Positions 12,955 through 24,609 of a DNA stretch of 64,000 nucleotides are shown one piece after another. Below the pieces are notes generated by a model that saw only the letters and a program-made list of their open reading frames with translations, had not been told where the DNA came from and ran no database searches. Position 1 is the first letter of the stretch. The number at the start of each line of letters is the position of its first letter. The translations under genes and the position numbers were made by a program. The DNA is from Xestospongia muta (Eukaryota > Porifera > Demospongiae > Haplosclerida > Petrosiidae): assembly GCA_963693285.1 (NCBI GenBank), contig OY848920.1, forward strand, positions 2,431,135 through 2,495,134, read 5' to 3'.

Positions 12955-13779
12955 TTGGCAGCATATGGCTTGCCAGATCAATTAGTCTCAGATAATGGTC
13001 CACAGTTCAGTTCTGAAGAGTTCCAACTATTTCTTAAATGTAACGGCATAAATCATTGTCAAACTGCTCCGTATCATCCAGCAGCAAATGGTGCAGCAGA
13101 GAGATTTGTACAAACCTTGAAGAAATCAATTATGGCAGGAAGGAGAGATAAAAGGTCTGATCAGCACAAGTTGTCCAGCTTTCTCCTAAAGTATTGATCA
13201 ACACCTCATGCTGTTACAGGAGTGCCCCCAAGCACCTTATTTCTCCATCGTCACATCAAGACCGTACTAGATTTGCTAAAACCTGGCTATGAAAGGCAAG
13301 TGTTGCAGAAACAGAGTCTCCAAAAACATGCTTATGATGGGCACAGTCACAAGAGAAATTTTTTGACTGGTGATAATGTTATGGTCAAGATTCTGCATCA
13401 TAACTGTGTCACTTGGCAGCCTGGTACTATTGTGGAAAAACTTGGCCCTGTGTCATATATTGTAAATATGCATAGTGGTTCTCGGTGAAGGTGCCATATT
13501 GATCAGATTCTTAGACGGGAAGTTCCAATAGAGACTAGTGCAAATACTCAGCCCAGTGCTGTGGTTGGTGATACAACCTCTGAGGTGAATGATGACGATG
13601 CAATTGAAATAATACCACCCACTAAAGATTCTGTTACATCAACTAATACTGGTGTTACTGTTCTACCTCCCAATTTGGAAACCAATTCAAATTTTACAGC
13701 ATCCGATACTCCTCAATCAATTTCGTTTAACTCACGTTATCCTACACATAATCGAAAACCTCATGACAGGTACTTCTGA
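12955..13779 (+). pseudogene. Integrase core and C-terminus, with stops
   Basis: Three open frames continue pol. 12955-13197 has the second catalytic aspartate (LVSDNGPQFSS) and the catalytic glutamate (HPAANGAAERFVQ). 13222-13488 covers the core end and a GPY/F-like module (WQPGTIVEKLGPVSYIV). 13561-13779 is a polar tail before the polypurine tract. Stops at 13196 and 13487 separate them. Confidence 0.75.
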
Positions 13780-13805
13780 ACTCTCTTAATTTAAGTGGGG
13801 AGGAA

Positions 13806-14030
13806 TGTAGTGTATTGAACTATGCATGTTATTGTATATAATTATGTTATGAGCATGCTCAGTTGGTTTGTTTGGTTAGACTCATGTTCACTTTCTGATG
13901 TATGATTTTTGGCATTCTCTTTTTGTCATTCTGTTATAATCCTATTCAATCTAACTATCCTAGTCCAATTACCACATATAATATGTCCATATGACTGTTA
14001 AAATAATTGATTTGACTTTATTATTTTGAA
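13806..14030 (+). repeat. Probable 3' LTR remnant
   Basis: Starts with TG directly after the purine-rich tract. Its last ~55 bases match 10128-10187 at the other end of the element. The exact 3' border is unclear because the 5' copy is only a fragment. Confidence 0.5.
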
Positions 14031-14480
14031 CATTGTGTATATAGTGACTGTCAGATAATAATATCCTGCATTTGCATGCAAAAATAAGCCATTTAACTGA
14101 TTTTATTAAGTCATGGATATTGGAGGTTAACATTAATGATTTGACTTTACAAATTAAATTTTAATAGATTAAATAGTGTACAATTATAACAAGGATAAAA
14201 TGTATTAAGATGGATGTACACACAGATTTGAATGGATGTTGTATCTATATAGATGAATATTAACTTAAAAGACTTTTCTTATTTCAACTAAAGACTTTAG
14301 ACTTTGTTACAATAGTTTCATAAATACAATGTAAGCCAAAAATTGAATTAACATATCTAAGTGACTATATAGTCTTTTTGTAGACAAAAAGTAGATAAAA
14401 TGAGAATACATATAAGCACTTTGATTGTTTGAGTATGGTAATGGACATGCAGAGAAGGGCAAAAAGTGTTGCTAGAAAAT

Positions 14481-14960
14481 CTACCTTAGCTTTTCAAAAC
14501 ATGATGTATAATTATTCAAATACACATGTGCTGAGCCTGAATGCTAATAAAATTGACTGTCACAATTTCCTTCATTGCTAGTCAAACTACTTTTTACTCA
14601 AATTTCGTGGAATGAAGGAAACAGTGACAGTAAGTTAATTTACCTTAGTTTCTCAAAACATGATGTATAATTATTCAAATACACATGTACTGAGGTTGAA
14701 TGCTAATATAATTAACTGTCACAATTTCCTTCATTGCTAGTCAAACTATTTTTTACTCAAATTATGTGGAATGAAGGAAACAGTGACAGTAAGTTAATTT
14801 ACCTTAGCTTCTCAAAACATGATGTATAATTATCCAAACACACATGTACTGAGGTTGAATGCTAATATAATTAACTGTCACGATTTCCTTCATTGCTGGT
14901 CAAACTATCACGTGTTGAAGCTGTTCACAAGCTGTATTGATATATCTGCTAAACCAAGTA
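14481..14960. repeat. Three tandem ~159-bp units, each with an inverted repeat
   Basis: Units begin near 14482, 14641 and 14800 (ACCTTAG..TTCTCAAAACATGATG). In units 1 and 2 an ACTGTCAC-n-TTTCCTTCATT arm is followed about 45 bases later by its reverse complement (AATGAAGGAAACAGTGACAGT), so each unit can fold as a ~20-bp stem. Unit 3 keeps only the first arm and then diverges into unrelated sequence with a 77-codon open frame (14819-15052) that I do not assign. Confidence 0.75.
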
Positions 14961-15059
14961 GTGTTGCTATGTCTGCTCCTCCGCCAATCAAGAAGTTAAA
15001 GCAAACAAAGCTACTACGCCTTAAGGGCTACAATGGCACAACCATGACTTAACAACACA

Positions 15060-15725
15060 ATGCTCCTTTATTTTCACAAAGACAGGACAGATGTACTTGA
15101 CATTATCACACTAGCGAATAGTATCATCCATGTAAATGACAGAAGAAAAAATTATTTTGGTAATGTGTAACTGTATCTCGCATTGCAGATATAATCAAGT
15201 TATTTATAACATAGTTGTTCAAAAACATTTTACACTGACCATGTTCAATGTTTATAGTTACCACCCCACGTAGCTAATTTTATCAAAATTGTCATTATGC
15301 TTCACCAACTGTGCCTCCCCCCCAAACATAAAATCATTCCTACTCCTATGGCATAGATATATGACACACTGCACTACCATATGTACGTAGATACAATTAA
15401 GATAATATTATATTTTTATATAAATATTAGCAAAGATTATAGTAGCATACAATATAGTAAAATAAACCATGGAAAGTCAATAAAACAATTTTTATGTTAA
15501 AATGACCAACTGTTATGTATTATAGCAACGACTATTGCGTCTGATGTAGTTTTTGAATAAGATAAGAAATTTTGTGTAATAATAATTTTTAAAAGACTAC
15601 TATTGCAGTTATAAAAGAAAAATGAAAGAAAAGAATAACCGGAAGTGCTATATCCTTCATTCCTTCATTAGAATAAAGCATGTACGGTTTCTTAATTATA
15701 TATTTAGCTAACTAAGTGTCTTTGG
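15060..15725. other. Intergenic, no gene seen
   Basis: AT-rich DNA between the tandem repeat and the promoter of the third RCC1 gene. No coding or RNA feature is supported. Confidence 0.5.
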
Positions 15726-15729
15726 AATT

Positions 15730-15853
15730 TCGCTATAGACACATATGCCTTCCTGTTATTGGAATTAAGTGATGTAAGACGTTATTTAAGAGGCTTCGCG
15801 TTGCAAGCAATGATTATTACTGCCTCAGTACCTACAGAAAGACATTTTTTAAA
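15730..15853 (+). promoter_or_regulatory. Conserved 5' flank of RCC1 gene copy 3
   Basis: Diverged version of the flank before copies 1 and 2. CTTCCTGT, GATGTAAGACGTT, ATGATTATT and TGCCTCAGTACCTACAG are recognisable in the same order and spacing up to the ATG. Confidence 0.5.
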
Positions 15854-17264
15854 ATGGCTTGTGATTCTTTGTCTGTGTGGCCTATTCTTAGTGCCATTGA
15901 CAGAGAATTAGTTAAAAAGGCCAAATATTTTGCTATTCTTGATGATGGATCTAATGCCATTTTAATCACACATGACAAGGAAGTGTATGGTATTGGAACA
16001 AATGGAGATCATGGACCTCTAGGCCTTGGGACTCCTGAGTCTTTTTTCTATGCTGCCAAGATTAAAATCTTATCTGGTGAAGGTAGCTAGCTACATAGCA
16101 TCCACATTTGTATATTATGTATGTACAATACCACTTATTTTAGAGATTATTTCACTCGTGGGAGCTAACAATGGCCACATTGTTGCTCTAACCAAAGATT
16201 TCAAAATTTATGCCTGGGGTAACAACAAATACAAAATCATTGAAGATTCATCCGATGATTATGTTTATGTACCTCAACATATACCAATTTCTGGGAAAGT
16301 TAGAAAGGTTGCTGTTGGAGGTCGTCACAATTTGGCCATCACTTTTGATTACAAAGTTTATGCTTGGGGAGACAATAGTGATGGACAACTTGGAACAGGT
16401 GATTATGTAAGCACCAGTAAGCCGATGCGATCAGGAGTTGGAGAAATGGGTAAGAAATGTTCAAAATAAAATAATTTTTTATCTATCTTACAGAGGATGC
16501 TGTTGCTGTTATTGATATTGCTTGTGGTCTTATCAATTCTTATTACATCACTAGTAAATATAAAGTTAGTCAGTCTAACATATACATCTAAAATAGTTAT
16601 GCTTTGTTATATTATAGCTTTATAGTGCTGGTGCAGGCTATTATGGAGCTCTTGGAACAGGTAGCACTCAGTCTTCATCAAATACTGTTCAGGTTGCTAC
16701 AGATGAGTTTTACAAGAAGGTAAATTGGAGATTCCATTATCATTTGTTGGTCTAAATTCATTTATACAGGTTGTTGCAGGATGCTATACTGTATATGCAA
16801 TTACAAAGAATTACAATACTCTGTTGTATGGATGGGGTCGCAATGATGAATGTCAACTTGGTATTAATAGTACCAATGATGAACTCACTCCTGTAAAAAT
16901 TGGAGAGTGAGTTTTATCAATCAAGTTGTAAATGATTTAAGATCAATGTATAAACTATTATTTTATAGGTTTGAAGATATTGGTGCTCATTTTGATTGTG
17001 ATATGGCTGCTGGTCTTGCTAGTGGAACTGTAAGTTTGTATTATAGCTATAACTAATTCCATGTTGATAATTTGCCTCAACTGTTTTATAAGTTAAATTA
17101 TTTATATAGGTTTATGTGTGGGGAAAAACTCGTTTTGGAAAAGTTAGTACACCAAAGAAAACTCCTGTTGAGGTTCTTGATGATGCATTTATTATTTATG
17201 TTACCAGCCGGACATTTCGCTTGCATGCTGTGGGTACGTCAAGCGTAATATATGTATATCTATA

Positions 17265-17309
<45 letters not shown>

Positions 17310-18480
17310 TAATGTATATATGTATGTATGTACGTATGTATGTATGTATACAAGTTGGCTTGTTATATCAGACATTGATACTTTCTACTTGATTACTATT
17401 ATAATTGAATTAACAGGTCCTAAGGTTCAACATGATATTCTTATTATTGAATATGAGGAAGAAGATACATATAGTCAAGTCAGTTTTGTAAACTGTTTTT
17501 TTACATAACTTTTCGTTTTTAGCCTATTTTAGAAATCATGATACATGTTGGAAGCTTCACTGGTCCATTTTTTATTGTTTCTTGGTCTGCTTTGGAAAGG
17601 AATAGTTATTTCTTTAGAAGTTTGATAAAGTCAGGCCAAATCACAAAAGAAACACAGTTAGTAATTGATTGTTAATCAATAATTATTAAAAGATCACCCA
17701 CTATCTTTTGTTTTATTCAGGCACTATGTGATACTCGGTTTCTCGGAAGAAGTTATAAATTGTTACGTTTATTATATACGAACTGGAAATCTTCCTCAAG
17801 ATGTAACTGAGGAAACTTTATTTGGTAAATATACTAATAACATTTAAAGTAATTTAGTACAATCATCTTATTAGGTCTTTATAATCTGGCTATACAATAC
17901 CGAGAAATGGGTCTGATCCATTTTTTGATTGTAAAATTTGGAATGAAACCACCATTGCCACCAGAGACACTGACTATCAAAAATGTGTGCTTTGTTTATC
18001 AAAAAGCATTGAAAGAAGGAAGAGATGTAAGCAGATTCTGAAGGATTCAATGTTAACTTTATTGTTGTCTCCTTACTTTAGGACATTCGAAAATTGTGCA
18101 TTGATTTTATCCTGGAGAATTTATTCCCAGTAATCTTCTCATCAAATGAATTTCTTTATGAAATCGAATGCAATTCCATGCGCCACATCATGCAAGACTT
18201 ATCTATGTACTATCAGCCTCTTCAGTTGCAACTTACTAATGCTCGTACAGGAGATGGAAGTCAACATGTTCTTACCTCTTATCCGCCTAGCCTAGTTCAG
18301 ACCTCTTCTGAGGAAATTGGGATGGTAATGACTTCCTGTGGAGGTGGTGATGTCACTTCGCTTGTTAATTTTAACACTCAACTGGAGACTAAAATAGAGA
18401 TGGAGGTCAAGGCTGTAGCCACTACTCCAACATGCATTACTCTCCTTCCACCGCGCATACAACATTACTCCTTCATGTGA
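15854..18480 (+). CDS. RCC1-repeat protein with C-terminal BTB/BACK-like region (copy 3)
   Basis: Twelve exons join in one frame to 626 codons: 15854-16082, 16144-16449, 16494-16564, 16618-16719, 16770-16906, 16969-17029, 17110-17233, 17417-17478, 17523-17656, 17721-17824, 17875-18026, 18082-18480. The first seven have the same lengths as in copies 1 and 2. Compared with copy 1 there is one extra intron (17479-17522) and an acidic insertion (EYEEEDTYS) at the propeller/BTB junction. RCC1 motifs (KIYAWGNN, KVYAWGDNSDGQLG, GWGRNDECQLG), BTB motifs (YFFRSLIKSGQ, YYIRTGNLPQ, LYNLAIQYREMG) and the BACK-like helices are all present. The likely role is a cullin-3 adaptor or other propeller-mediated binder, by family analogy only. 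Confidence 0.85.
17263..17350. repeat. TA / TATG microsatellite inside an intron
   Basis: A compound run of TA and then TATG/TACG units in the intron after exon 7 of RCC1 copy 3. Copies 1 and 2 have shorter TA or TG runs at the same place, so it is an ancestral hotspot. Confidence 0.8.
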
Positions 18481-20220
18481 ACAAGGACATTCTACCCTTT
18501 GTAATGATTGAGCTATTGTTAATTTCTGCTCATTTATTTTTAGTGTGACAATATTTACATAAAATACAAAATAACTTTCCATTTTAATAATTTTGGTCAA
18601 CTTTAACAAAAGAGTGTTTAAATTCAATATTATATTAAAGATAATATACCGAAAGGATTATGCATACATATATATAATCATAAAATGATAAATGTTTGGC
18701 AAATACTACTGGCAAAGTAAATTTGGCAACTTATTATATCAATTAATTTAATTATTTAAACTAAAATAATGAATGAGAAGGTTATACCTGCATTAAATAT
18801 AAAATAAATCAATATTATAAGTTATTGTTATGTGATGATTATGTTCAAACTTATCAGGATAATATTTATGCAATTAGTTGTTACTCAGTTTTAATAATAC
18901 AATAATTTAAGGACCTCTATAGTTGTAATTTTCTCACCTATTATAACCAGAATCTCTAAATATTTATTAACCTATATTGTTATGACACAATTTTATCTAA
19001 ATAATTATGGCACAATATGGCATATTTTGTACTGCAATCACAGACTAGTACCATATTAACTGTCGAACCACAATGGATATTGCTATTTTAAAATGTAAAT
19101 GAGCCTGGCAGCATTTTAAATACATATAATGTTTCTAGTTTAGGGGCTAGAGATCAGTATATCCTGATCTTGGATTGTCACATTGGCATTTAGTGTATCA
19201 AAATGTGTAATTGTAGAGAGTGTTATAGGACGGAATGCACAATATCAAACTAGTTTAATACTTGCATTACAGCTTCTCTTAAAATAACTAAAGATAATCA
19301 ATATTACTTACCTTTTTAAAGTAATTATTACCTTGTACATGTGCATGTACTATTGTATCAAGGTCATAGCATGCAGCAACAATTAATTGTACAATTTTGT
19401 AATCTTCTATTTAGTAATTCATTGCTAGCACTAGAATAACAATAAATTAAATATTATTATAAGCAGGCGAAGTAAGCTGGGCTGTGTCAATTTGGACTAC
19501 GTGTACTATACTATGATTGTTAACAACATGTGTATTTATGAACTATATAAATATACTCATTAAACTATTACATTCTGAAAAGTATACTTTTGAATTTTGT
19601 CTGCTTATACTTATGTACTACACATTTATCAAATGAAACACCCACTCATGATTAGATATTATTCATGATATTGTTTTAATTGCTTCTTACTAATATTAAT
19701 TTTGATAAACCAAAAGCACATTAATATATTTAAAAAATTAAATATATCATATAATTATATTTATGCTCAGAGGTGGGTTGACAGAATTTATTAAGTGGGA
19801 TATATATGGTAACACTAGATGTAATACAAAAAGCCTAACTTCTCACAAGCACTGGCTGTTAAAATGTCAAGTTCTCAATTTTAATTAAGATTAACTGAAT
19901 ATTTTTAGTACCAAAACAAAATTTTATTATATAAAGTTGCATTAATGGAAATAGTACCTATATGTCTTAAGGATAAGTGAGGTAAATGGCTTAGGAATTT
20001 ATTTCCTAAATACTAAATTAAACAGCTAATAAAAGGATGTACAACATGAATATCTTTTAATTTTGAGAAAGTTGAGGGCATTTCTGTTTTTAAAAAGTTG
20101 GGACTGGTTCTGTCAAAAAATTCTTCTGTATTTTTCTTATAAAGCTATACAATTACTGTACATATTGTATTAATTAAACAGGTAGGACAAGATTAAATTT
20201 TTATCTATGCTCACGTGGTT
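18481..20220. other. Intergenic between RCC1 copy 3 and the Death gene
   Basis: About 1.7 kb of AT-rich DNA. The first 170 bases match the 3' flank of copy 1. The last 60 bases before 20221 match 8400-8461 before the decayed Death gene and include a short block around AGGACAAGATTAAATTT that may be 5' UTR or promoter. I see no gene between them; the minus-strand frame at 18292-18627 is a shadow of the last exon. Confidence 0.55.
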
Positions 20221-20603
20221 ATGAATAATGTTGCACTTTGGTGCCCCACCCATATTTCAGCTATGGCTAGCGGAGGAGATCTGTCTTTTGAATACATGTT
20301 GGGAGTAAAACCATCTCTCCGTGAATTGTACGAACATGTCAAAATTAGCACAAAGTGGTTCAATTTTGGAGTACTTCTCAATTTAAACGTTAATCTTCTT
20401 AGCGATATTAACTCATCTACTGAAAGCAGTGATGTTAAAGCTATAAGGATGTTTGATTGGTGGCTGAAAACCTCTCCCAATGCTACACGAAGAGATATCA
20501 TTGATGCATTAAAAAAGGATACCATCGGAGAAATAACTGTTGCTAACAATTATGAGATGTATTTAAATGAATTAGTTTACAGTAGTGACAGTACTACAGG
20601 TGA

Positions 20604-20664
<61 letters not shown>

Positions 20665-21801
20665 AGATGTTTTGGTTACAATGATATTTTATTAAATTAG
20701 TATAATATTATATATACAATATTTAATAGACAATTCATTCCTAATGAATATATAGCTCATAATGAAGTAACTGCTTCTAATGAAGGTACAACTCCTAATG
20801 AAGTTTCAACTACCAATGAAGGCACACTTTCTAATGAATGTACAGCTCCTAATGAAGATCCAACTCCTTATGAAGGTACAGTAGCCAATTTATGATTTTT
20901 ATAAGAAAATGTATATAATATATATAATTTTAATTAGTGTTCACAATATCTGATGAAAATGTTGGTGTTGCTCAAGGTATAGTGCCATGTAATAGAAATT
21001 TTAGTAATGCTATAAACGTTTATTAGATGCAGCTACTAGACGTCCTATTACGTCAGGGATTGATAATGAAAATCTTTCAAGAGGTGAGAATATTAAATAA
21101 AACAAACAATATATTATAGTTTATTCATATGTAAGCTTGCTATTTCTATGTAATTACCTCATAGTACTACAGGTGATAGTGCCATATATTATTTCTTTAT
21201 AATTAGAGGATGCTGCTGGTATTTGCTGTTATATAATTTGTGCTGCCCTACCCATTGTAATGATAGTTCTAGGTAAGTGATTTATCTTTATGGTAATCTT
21301 TTATTGAAATGATACTCTATTGTACATAAAATAATAAATGTAATTTTTCCTTTTATTCTAGGATCTGTTTATTATAACAAGTGCACTATTGAAAATAAGA
21401 TACCAATATTTCTTATTGTTTTTGGATGTATTAGCCTCCTACAAACAACTTATGGTGTTTTTAAACTTATTATATGTGACAAAACAAAGAATAAGATACA
21501 TGCTAGTATCTTTGAAGCCTTCATTTCAATCTTTCTTGTTATTTGGATAATTGTGGGAAGTTATTACACATTTAATGTCTATTCAGACTGGCTCAATAAT
21601 GGTAAACAATCTTGTAGTAATAGTCAATCAGATGCTGCTACTCTATGTTGTGATGCTGTACCAATGTACTTCACATTTGTCCTTTTGATACTAATACATA
21701 TATTTGGTATTCCTGCTGTATTTGTACTTTTGATAATATTTGTAATTCTTGTATGTACTTCAGAAATAGTTACAAAAATTTGGAACAATTTGACAAAATG
21801 A
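20221..21801 (+). CDS. Death-domain protein with TMEM272-like four-helix membrane part
   Basis: Six exons fit one frame of 376 codons: 20221-20603, 20730-20875, 20938-20976, 21027-21083, 21207-21272, 21362-21801. Residues ~35-115 look like a Death domain (WFNFGVLLNLN, MFDWWLKTSPNATRRDIIDA). A hexapeptide repeat (NEGTTP, NEVSTT, NEGTLS) and a polar linker follow. The last ~170 residues contain about four hydrophobic helices with TMEM272-like hallmarks (IPIFLIVFGCISLL, FLVIWIIVGSYYTFNVY, FVLLILIHIFGIPAVFVL). It is probably a membrane protein exposing a Death domain to the cytosol, with unknown partners. The first donor is uncertain: the stronger GTGAGT at 20600 breaks the frame with the next acceptor, whereas GTATAT at 20604 keeps it. 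A decayed copy lies at 8462-9535. Confidence 0.75.
20604..20657. repeat. Long TA microsatellite at a splice donor
   Basis: About 27 TA units begin directly at the 5' splice site of the Death/TMEM272 gene's first intron and fill most of its first half. Confidence 0.9.
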
Positions 21802-22950
21802 ATGAACAGCTTCTTTAGTAGATTTTAAAATGTTTAGCTGCAAATATAAATTATATTGTAATTGCTTCAAATGTTTACCTATATTTTATAAAAATGACTA
21901 AGATTTTCATTATATATATGCATATATAATAATAGATAACGAAAAAAGAAGATTCGATTATTATTATTATTATTATTATCATTATTATTATTATAATTAT
22001 TATTATAATGCATATGCTAATAAGATTGCAAGCACCTTACTGACACTTTTTATCTAAATTAAATTATAAATTATGTGTCTTTTTATCAAATGTATACTTA
22101 TGAATGCGCTGGATAATTTTTTGCTTTATTGTACTTTAATTTTTCTACAATTCAGTTTTTATTGACAAGTTATTGAAACTAGTAACTCAAGATGCTTATA
22201 TGTTGTTGTGTGTTGGATCTTAGAATTCAAAAATTCAACAAAATAGTAAACATTTGAATTGTGTTTTTATGTACCTTTAGCTTCTGAGAATAAGTCTTCA
22301 TATGCTAACTACTAAAGCTGTCCCTACAATTCTAAAAATTTAATGATATTTTTAAATGACAATTTCAGACCAAATAACAGTAATTCCCTCAATCAGTGGG
22401 ATTGTATATTCTTACAGATAATTTTGATAAAAAAATTTATGACACATTCTTAAAAATTAGTTGGTACCAACATCATTGCTGTACTGTCTCCTTACTTACA
22501 GTCATCTGAATACTTTAGTAGTGGCATTGGGTTTTTGCACATATATAATATCATTGTAATTCCTAAAAGGTACCAAAAGGGAAACAGTCTAGCAGTAGGT
22601 TATATTTATATGATAATGTATATTCTTTTAATCTTCGTGACTTGCTTTCACTGACAAAATTAACTAGAATCTCCTTCTGATGCCACGAATTGTTCAGAAA
22701 CTGGTACACTTGTTCTCAGTATTAAAATTACAAAAGGCCTTGCAATGACAAAAAAAACTAGTGATAATGTAGCGTAATCAATACATAAGATGGTTGTTAC
22801 GTAAAAAACTATTTCTTCAAACTACCTTTTAATTTAAATAGTTGTTAACAATCTGAACTGTTTAGACCAATCTAATAAGTAAACAAGTCCCGCCCATAGG
22901 GTGTGGATATTATGCATATAATTAAGACGTACTAAAGCCTCATTGCTTCA
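21802..22950. other. Intergenic, AT-rich
   Basis: 3' flank of the Death/TMEM272 gene followed by AT-rich DNA with a TTA trinucleotide run at about 21957-22012. No gene is supported. Confidence 0.5.
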
Positions 22951-22956
22951 TTGTAG

Positions 22957-24199
22957 GTTCAAGTGTTGGCCAGGATACCATTATTGTGAAAGACGCTTAT
23001 ACAAGAACTGTAAAAGTTATCTTTGAAGCGGTTTCACTAGCACAAAGATGGAAAAAGGTATAACAAAATTATTTAATATTATTGTGTTCACTAAAATACT
23101 AAAATACAAAACCCCACATTGAGTACTGTTACACATTAGACTGCCCAATGTCACACAAGTTAACGTTAAATGTATAATATTATTGCTACACAAGTTAACA
23201 TTGACAATGTATGCACTGTTAGTTTAAACTGAACGAATGTTACTACATTAGCTGTTAATTGATTCTTTATCTGTGAGGAATTTAATTTGGTGTAGTGATG
23301 GCTAAAAAAATGACTTGTAAAATATGTCAATTATTTTGTAAATGCTTTGGTACATTATATCTCTGTCATGTATGATCTTCATTTGAAACAACAAAATTGA
23401 AATTGAATTATTTGAATAATTATTCTCAATGCCACAGAAAGAATTGCCTGGCAACTGTAAAGAAAGTGGATCCTATTCATCATAGAAAATCAATTGCAAA
23501 TAATTTTATAAGAGTTCATATAGTTGTACTACAATATCTCCCATCTTTAAATTGGGCCGATTATCAATTAAATGAATTGCCATATTTAATTAAATTTGCC
23601 TAATTTAATAGCAAACTATATTATTAGGCTGCCAATAAAACCCACTCTATTGTAGTCAATAGAACAAGAGGCTTGACATATATTTTGTATGGTTTAAATA
23701 GCAAACTTCCCAGTATTTACCTAGCCAAGAGAGAGAGAGAGGGTTGTAAGACTTTATTACATGCATTGATTTGTAGGTTCTGATAATCCAGTAATTGATC
23801 CTAAACTACAAGAAAATTTAAAAGAGCTCCTTCAAGAAAAAGAAGAAGCAGAAGAAATTAAAACTGCTCTTAAGATAAAGAAAAGGAGATAGAAGAGATA
23901 AAAGAAACTCTTGAACAGAAAGATGAACCAGAAGGAATGAAGCAACTAAGAAAGTAATTAAGTAATTTATTCTTAACCTTTTATAGAACACTAGACATAG
24001 TATTTTTTTTTGTAATTTGCAGTTCACAGTTGTTAATATGACCTGTAACATTTTATACCTATGTACTTTATAACACCTATATAAAGAGATGGATAGTAAT
24101 AAAATACATTTGTATTTACTCTTCTAGAGACATTAGTGATATTAATGATATTATAAAAGAGGTAGAGGTGTTGAATGAAGAAATGGATAAGATTGGTTA
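22957..24199 (+). pseudogene. Unassigned exon series with a coiled coil, frameshifted
   Basis: Three stretches look like exons with phase-1 borders. The first, 22957-23058, reads SSVGQDTIIVKDAYTRTVK and ends AQRWKK before GTATAA. The second starts after TTTGTAG at about 23777 and is a Glu/Lys-rich coiled coil (LKELLQEKEEAEEIKTALK, then KEKEIEEIKETLEQ), but the two halves are in different frames because one base is missing near 23873. The third, 24129-24196, encodes DISDINDIIKEVEVLNEEMD and ends at GTTAGT. No start or end was found. It could be a decayed relative of the coiled-coil part of the minus-strand genes or an unrelated gene. Confidence 0.4.
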
Positions 24200-24244
24200 G
24201 TATAAATTCCTATACACTAATTGTGATAATATGTTGTATACTCT

Positions 24245-24609
24245 ATGGGAAAGAGGCAGGCCATTTGTCTGGGATGTCACTGTACCAGACTCCTTAGCTG
24301 TATTGTATCGCTCTTTCTGGTGTTGGTTTTGGAGCAACTTTTGCAGAATCAAAGAAGATATCGAAGTACTCACATCTACTGCCCTCTTACTTATTCAGTC
24401 CCATTGCTATTGAGTCTCTTGGTGCTCTGGGAGCTAAGTCATCATCACTCATTCGTGAGCTGGGCAAGAGAATCAGACACCATTCTGGTGAGGAGAGTGC
24501 TTTTCCCTTTCTTTTACAACGATTATCTATCGCAGTGCAGAGGGGCAACGCATCATTGATCATGGACACCCTTCCTTCCTCCTTTGACACTATATTCCCA
24601 TATGACTAG
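24245..24609 (+). mobile_element. LINE-type reverse transcriptase C-terminal remnant
   Basis: The stretch reads across two frames as the C-terminal part common to many invertebrate non-LTR ORF2 proteins (WDVTVPDSLA; later FSPIAIESLGALGAK, RELGKRIRHHSGEE, LLQRLSIAVQRGNA). It ends at a stop at 24607-24609. A frameshift near 24320 and the lack of any upstream polymerase motif mark it as a dead 5'-truncated copy. The family call is from memory of this signature. Confidence 0.6.

Larger units (their letters stand above)
10128..14030 (+). mobile_element. Degraded Ty3/gypsy LTR retrotransposon
   Basis: Gag, protease, reverse transcriptase, RNase H and integrase follow in the order usual for Ty3/gypsy elements, all on the plus strand. 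The element is broken: a stop after the first zinc-knuckle cysteines near 10421, stops in the protease region near 10850 and 10908, a frameshift near 11606, a stop at about 11730, a stop at 12888-12890, and stops at 13196 and 13487. A ~55-base stretch starting TATGTCCATATGACTGTTA occurs at both ends (10136 and 13984) and is probably what is left of the two LTRs. The 5' end and most of gag are missing. A purine-rich stretch at about 13795-13805 (GTGGGGAGGAA) looks like the polypurine tract just before the 3' LTR. Confidence 0.85.

Noticed and set aside
14819..15052. 77-codon plus-strand frame as a gene
   Set aside because: Its first half is tandem-repeat DNA and the rest has no recognisable domain or splice context.
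18292..18627. 111-codon minus-strand frame
   Set aside because: Lies opposite the last exon and 3' flank of RCC1 copy 3; no recognisable content.
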